Assembly (NCBI GenBank): GCA_963930775.1 | Contig: OZ005703.1 | Span: forward strand, 3,720,001-3,784,000 | Direction: 5' to 3' | DNA length: 64,000 nt | DNA from: Cliona cf. orientalis | Taxonomy: Eukaryota; Porifera; Demospongiae; Clionaida; Clionaidae | Shown: one piece after another, positions 55,088-61,000 of the stretch | How positions within the stretch are numbered: position 1 is the stretch's first letter | How the letters are laid out: the number at the start of each line of letters is the position of its first letter | Position numbers and translations under genes: made by a program | The notes under the pieces: model-generated | The model's database searches: none | The model's input: the letters and a program-made list of their open reading frames with translations, nothing else | What the model was told of the DNA's origin: nothing

Positions 55088-58000
55088 GTGTGTGTGTGTG
55101 TGTATGTGTATGTATGTATGTATGTATGTATGTACATGCATGTATGTATCTATGTATGTATTATATTATATTATGTATGTATGCACACAAGTACTGCACT
55201 CTCACCATAAATGTGCACACACACAAGGTGACAGCTCTGCCAGTGAAAATGCTGATTCTGCGCTGGTTGATGAACGAATTCGTCTTATCTTGGACACACA
55301 AGATCCAAAAATTGTAGGTGATCTACGTCAGCACAATCCTGGTAGGCCCCCAAAAAATACGAACCATTTTGGGAGCAATGCAAACAGTATCTGGCAGAAA
55401 AAGTGGAGACTCCAGTAGATGAACGACGACATGGAGAAGTGGCTCGCTTGGCTAAAGCATTGTCTGCAAGGGATTTACTCGAGCAAGTTGCTAAGCGGTG
55501 TCCAGAAGGAGTTGCTGTGCCTTCCAAGCAGTGGCTAAGGCTGCAACTCTGGCCAAAAAATCCTAGTCATCATCATTGCAATACACTGGCAAAATCGAGG
55601 TGAAATTTATGGTCCAGGCTCGCCAGCTTCGAAAGCAACACGAGGATGCCCATTATTGTTCAGCTCTATTTCGCTACCTGAGAGAAATGTGCATCAAGTT
55701 TAGAGATCACTGTCAACTTGTATGCTTGGATGACAAACACAAGTGCAAAGTGGGTGAACCAGGACTGCCAGTTGCTGCAATTGAAAGAGGGAAACAAGTG
55801 TGTGTTTCTACCAATGGAAAGAAATTTGCTGTAGCAGATCACAATTTTATGAAATCTAGTGTGATACCAAGTGTGACTCTGCTCTGTGACACACCAGACA
55901 GCATTGATGGTAGTTTCTACCGAGGCCAGGTGTATGTGGGTATAAAAGATGCCATATCTAGTGTGATACCAAGTGTGACTCTGCTCTGTGACACACCAGA
56001 CAGCATTGATGGTAGTTTCTACCGAGGCCAGGTGTATGTGGGTATAAAAGATGCCATACTGGAAGCTTCAAGCCCACTCAGACACAGTACAGAGCTCAGT
56101 AAGATTTTGAAGGAACAGAAGGGAAACCCTGCAATATTGCTGCTATACACAGATGGCGGGCCTGATCACAATGTGACATTCATGAGTGTACAGCTGAGTC
56201 TCATTGCCCTCTTTTGCAGCATGACCTTGATATGTTAGAAGCAGTAAGAACAGCACCCTACCACTCATGGAAGAAGCCCTGTGAGCGAGTGAACTGCATT
56301 CTAAACATTGGTCTACAAGCAGTGGGACTCATGAGAGGAGGAATGAGTGATGCAAGTGAGAAGAAGGTCAGCAATTGCAATACAATGGATGAAATGCGGA
56401 AGGTTATGCAGGAGAATCCAAGCCTGAAGGAGGAATGGGAAGATTCCATTGAGCCTGTGAAAATGCTGATGTCATCAGTATTTCAGCGTCTTAATCTCAA
56501 AGACAAAGCTTTCTTAGTCTTTCCAGCTGCTACTGATCATGAGATGGAGGCTTTCTTTTCCTGTCTTTGTGACATTGATGCAGACATAACACGAGCAGAC
56601 AAGTCGAAGCAATGCCTAGCTGTCCCAACGAGCAGGATTGAAGAAGTTCATGGATCACTGTTGTTACTTCAGGAAGTGTATTTGGTGTAAAAAAGTGCAG
56701 ACAAGATGATTGCAGCATTTGCTTGCCACCACGTTTACCGAAAGAGGAATTCGATCAACTTCAACACCTTCCTGATCCAGTAACAGACAGTGAACACTAC
56801 AAGAGTTTTGAAGATGTATATGGTTGCATGACAACAGAGAAAGACCGCCCATCACTCAAAACTTCTAGCAAGAAATCTCATGGAATTCCATTCTCCCCTA
56901 GTGCACAAACAGCTTGCATACTCGTGTTATGCTCGGAGTGTCTAAAACCTCGTGTTGTGTACAGCCGACAGAAACTGAAAATACACGAAGAATATGCTTT
57001 GGAACGTACATTTGATGGTACATGTATTCTCTTCACCTGCGGGAGTACCTTAAGAGGGCTAGAGGTGAACAAACTACCAAGTGACCCACCATCCATACAA
57101 ACACTTATAGAGTGTGTTTTTGTTCGAAAAAATCTGACATGTGATGAGCTTGTGGAGATCCCGTATTTTTCAAGTGAAAAGTTTCAAGATATATGCATAT
57201 ACTGTGCCTGTACAGTCACCACGGATCGACTGATTGAAGGACAGTACCCAATCTGTCAGGATTGTCAACAAAGTGGAAAAGTGCCAGTGTTTAAAAGAAA
57301 GAGGAAACTATTCTCTCCACCCTCTCTAGATTGAGAACTGTTGTGTTTGTATCCCTTAGATACATGATATGGTAATGGTTGTCAAATAAATTTATCTGTT
57401 ATTGGACTAAACTGGCAACTGCAGTGGGCGTGGCACATCCGGCCACGCCCAAAAAAATAAAAAAAGCCGCCCGCCCACATCATTTCTCAGCTTAAAAAGC
57501 CTGAGAAACTAAAAAAAAATTTTTCCTGGCCTAACTACATGTAGTCAAAGCTACGTACGTGCTTACTATTATTTTTGACGACTATGCTGGGGGGGGGGAA
57601 TCCCATGCCCCCCCTCTATGAAACGTACATGTATTAATTACTGTGCATACCGAGCTGATCAAGGCTTGATACACCAACCATTAAGTGTTAATTGTCGGCA
57701 ATTAGACACAGATCCTCATATCAGCATCATGGCCTTGCAAAAACAGTTTTTGTGGGGAGCTAAAGCTCGCCAAAATATTATGATTTGTATGACGCTGCAA
57801 TGTAGTGGGCTGTGTGCTCTTTGTACTTTTTCAGGTTCTTCTGATCTGGAGAGTTAACATCACCATCCGATTCACGGCATGATCCGTCTGGGGACCTCTT
57901 GTTTCAAGACATCACTTTCAATGACATTGGGAAGCCTTCAATCATGTGAGTTCACTTGAAAGCCTCGAACACCAACCCTTTCAGTCTGCACGAAGACCCT

Positions 58001-61000
58001 CAATTCTCTTGCCCACGTGGAAGCGAATCTTGCATACGGAAGCTATATTTACACTATGGGAATTATGTACAGGCAAATTCCAACATGGTAGACAAAACAG
58101 CTGGTCAACTGTAGTCGATGCTACGTGTCAACAAAGCCAGTGTGAAGGCTTTTAAACCAAAAATTTTAGCTGTATAATTTCTTTCCTCGTTCATTTTTAC
58201 CACCACTATCTCAATGTTTAGGGGAGTGGTTTATTGAGCGATTCTTGAACATGGTTTGAAATAATTCATGAAAGAACATGAGATAAAACGTTTCTGACTC
58301 GTGGTCCTTCTTCAGCTGTACTACACTGTACACAAACAGCAGCACACTATTATGACACTTATCTACACAAGTGTCATGATAGTGTGCTGCAGTTTCGATG
58401 CAGTTTAGTTGTCTACATAAGTGTCATGATAGTATGCTGCAGTTTAGTTGTTTGTGTACAGTGTAGGAAGGACCACGAGTCCGAAACGTTCTATTTCATA
58501 TTCTTTCATGAATAATTTCAACTACATTCAAGAATCCCTCAATAAACCACTCCCCTAAGCATTAAGATAACATAGTTATGACTCTATCTTCCATGATCGA
58601 GTGTCTGATCCAACTTCATAATTCTAGTGCACGCACTAAATTGCCTGCAATAACCTCCAAACTTGGATTGTAGGTGCAGCACCTTCGGATCTTCAACATT
58701 TGTTGCTCAGGTGAGACTGTTGCTCTCCAGATCAGAAGTATGCAAGGTATAAAAATTCAGGACGTTGTACATGTAGCATGACTGGGAAAGAGACTTATAG
58801 TTTATACTTAGGCTGAGCACTCGTACTTTCACTACTTCGGTTGAAGTTTATTCATTCCCTGTCTTCTTTTTTTCTGTAGTTCTAGAGATATACCCGAATC
58901 TGCAACACCAAATTTTGAAGATTAGTGTCTGGCAAATTTTTGGAATTTAAGTGCACAGGCCTGGAATCCCTCGAGAGTCAGCAATCGAATACATTAATTA
59001 CCATTAGTAGTTCAATGTATACTACAAATATCTCTTGCCTTGTGTCACTATTATATTGACGCCTATGGAAACACAATGCAACGCTAGGATAGACTTGGAT
59101 CCTATCTATGTGTTCTTCTGCATTGTGTTTTTGCATCAGATCGTTAAAAATTGCTAAATATTTAAATGTTTGTATTTCACAAAATTTTAACCTTGCATCG
59201 TAGTATGAACCTGTATCACAGTATATTTGGCATCCCAGGAAATTAGCCACCTCCATTCCATATAGCGTAAACTCTGGTTATTAAGCGCACCCCGCTAGTA
59301 ACGCACATTATTTATTAAGCGCATGCTCTCTTCTTGTAACAAGCTATTGTTTATTAAGCACATGCGCTTAATAGGTGTGGCGTTCTATGAACCTGACCTT
59401 GACCGGCTGGAAAGTATGTGGAGTCCAGATATCTTTGGAGAAATGATGGCTATATCATGCAAGAAGATCGAGTTCCAGACAAATCTCCAGCACTGGCCGT
59501 CTTGAGCAGCAGCTGTAAACACTAAAGCGCTCGATCAATCGAGCCAGCTAGCACTAGCACGAGTGCTAGCGGGCCTCGCATCCATCACGTGCCCAAACGT
59601 TTGTGGGCGTGGTTATGTGCCATAATATAAGCGCATATCCTTTATTAAACGCATACTGTCTTTCCGTTTACCACTATAAGCGCATGCGCTTATTAACCAG
59701 ATTATACGGTATCCTAGGATATTCTGCACCCCCGGGATATTTGGTACCCCTTTACGAGCTAGGAATTTGGCACCCCCTACCAAACATCCTAGGAATTTTG
59801 GTACCCCTATACTAGGAAGTTTGGTACCCTAGGCCCTATTATCCTATATCCTAGAAATTTTGATCCCCCCCCCCCCCCACACCAAATTTCCTAGAGACTT
59901 TGGTGCCCCCTACCAAATATAAGATGCACCCTTATTAATAAATAACTCGGGCGAGCCTGAGTGAGCCCCGAATACACGAGAGACAGGAAGTGGTTTTATA
60001 CAACGAAAAATATTTTTCAGAGCGACGATTTTCTTATAATATAGTCCGTGTCATTACATGAGGGCATGGATACGCGTCTTGGATGCGCCCGGTTGCTATG
60101 AAAGCACGGCGCGGGCGGAGAGAAAGTCCGCACTAAGAGGCTCAGGATTGGTCAGAACTGTAGGTTCGTGTGCACAAAGTAGATTTGCCTCGGGCCATAG
60201 CTACAGCTACATGAGCTAGAGATGCATTGTCGAATGATCGGTGTGAAAGCGCCGCGTGTTTCAAGAGGTGCTAGGCCTGGTAAGCAGGCGCTGGCGCTAG
60301 CCACCGAGCCTCGAGTGAAGCGAGAGACGAGGTCTGTTCTTTATCATACATGTACCTGTCAGTAGTCCGGTAGCAGCATTCGAGCAGAACGAGAATGTTG
60401 CCATGCACACGTACACGTACTTAGTTGCTACGAGGGGTGTGGCCTCTGCAACCGCTTCCATCTGCGCATGCACACGGTACAGATGCCCAGGCAGGATCCT
60501 GTTTGTGCATGAACTACATCTCTATGTTTTGTGAGCATGTACTATTAATAGATGATCATGCATACTAACCACATTATCCCATGATTGTGATATTAAACAT
60601 ACTCTTATGTGTTTGTGGGGTGATCATTTCAGTGAAGAGAGAGTTAAATTTTGAATGCGCAAGGTAATGGTCGTCATGCACATGCGCACCATTGATCTGA
60701 GAGACAACTCGAGTGTAGGCAAGGCATAAACCTGGAAAGGTGAGTGCTGTACCACTCTGGCAAGGCTCAGGTCCACGACTAACATCACTGGTAGACTCCA
60801 CTTTCCTGAGCATGAAGATGACTAGTCTCACGCAGCCAGACTCTTACACCTCGGGAGGGGGAGGGAGAGAGTCTGGTAAAGTGCTATACATGTACATCGA
60901 GTGGTCCCAGCGCCTGGGCCATGGTATAAGGCGCGACCAATCAGATTGCATCTTTATGGTATTACATACTTTGCAGTGGCATATCTGATTATGAACGGAT

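Larger units (their letters stand above)
51559..57334 (+). pseudogene. DDE-like transposase of an unplaced family, decayed copy
   Basis: Exons 51559-51951, 52043-52710, 54047-54330 and 55235-57334 have GT-AG junctions. The N-terminal exons resemble nothing I can name. Exon 4 has three motifs spaced like an RNase H-fold DDE core: CLDDKHKCKVGEPG (about 55725), LLYTDGGPDHN (about 56140) and SWKKPCERVNCILN (about 56268). Further on, Cys pairs CSEC and CIYC..CQDC (about 56934 and 57195-57260) suggest zinc ribbons, and the protein ends in a basic KRKRK tail. A 102-bp segment is exactly duplicated between the first and second acidic motifs. Exons 3-4 show roughly five frame breaks, so the copy is probably inactive. 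I recall similar uncharacterised proteins in sponges and cnidarians; no database was consulted. Start codon choice at 51559 is uncertain, since an open frame starting at 51449 overlaps. Confidence 0.7.
51332..57531 (+). mobile_element. 6.2-kb DNA transposon carrying a spliced DDE-like gene
   Basis: Ends GGCCAGG followed by an A run and TTAGTTTCTCAGGC on the left, with the complement on the right (57531 backwards); TAA flanks both (51329-51331, 57532-57534). GGGCGGGCG boxes follow on both sides. The body holds the four-exon gene 51559-57334. It lies in HSPA14 intron 1 on the opposite strand. GGCC ends and a 3-bp TAA duplication recall PIF/Harbinger elements, but the protein does not look like a Harbinger transposase to me. 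Two MITE groups and a microsatellite sit in its introns. Confidence 0.8.

Noticed and set aside
55017-55210. Open frames of Ser/Leu then Cys/Val repeats
   Set aside because: Translation of a CT/TG/TATG microsatellite.
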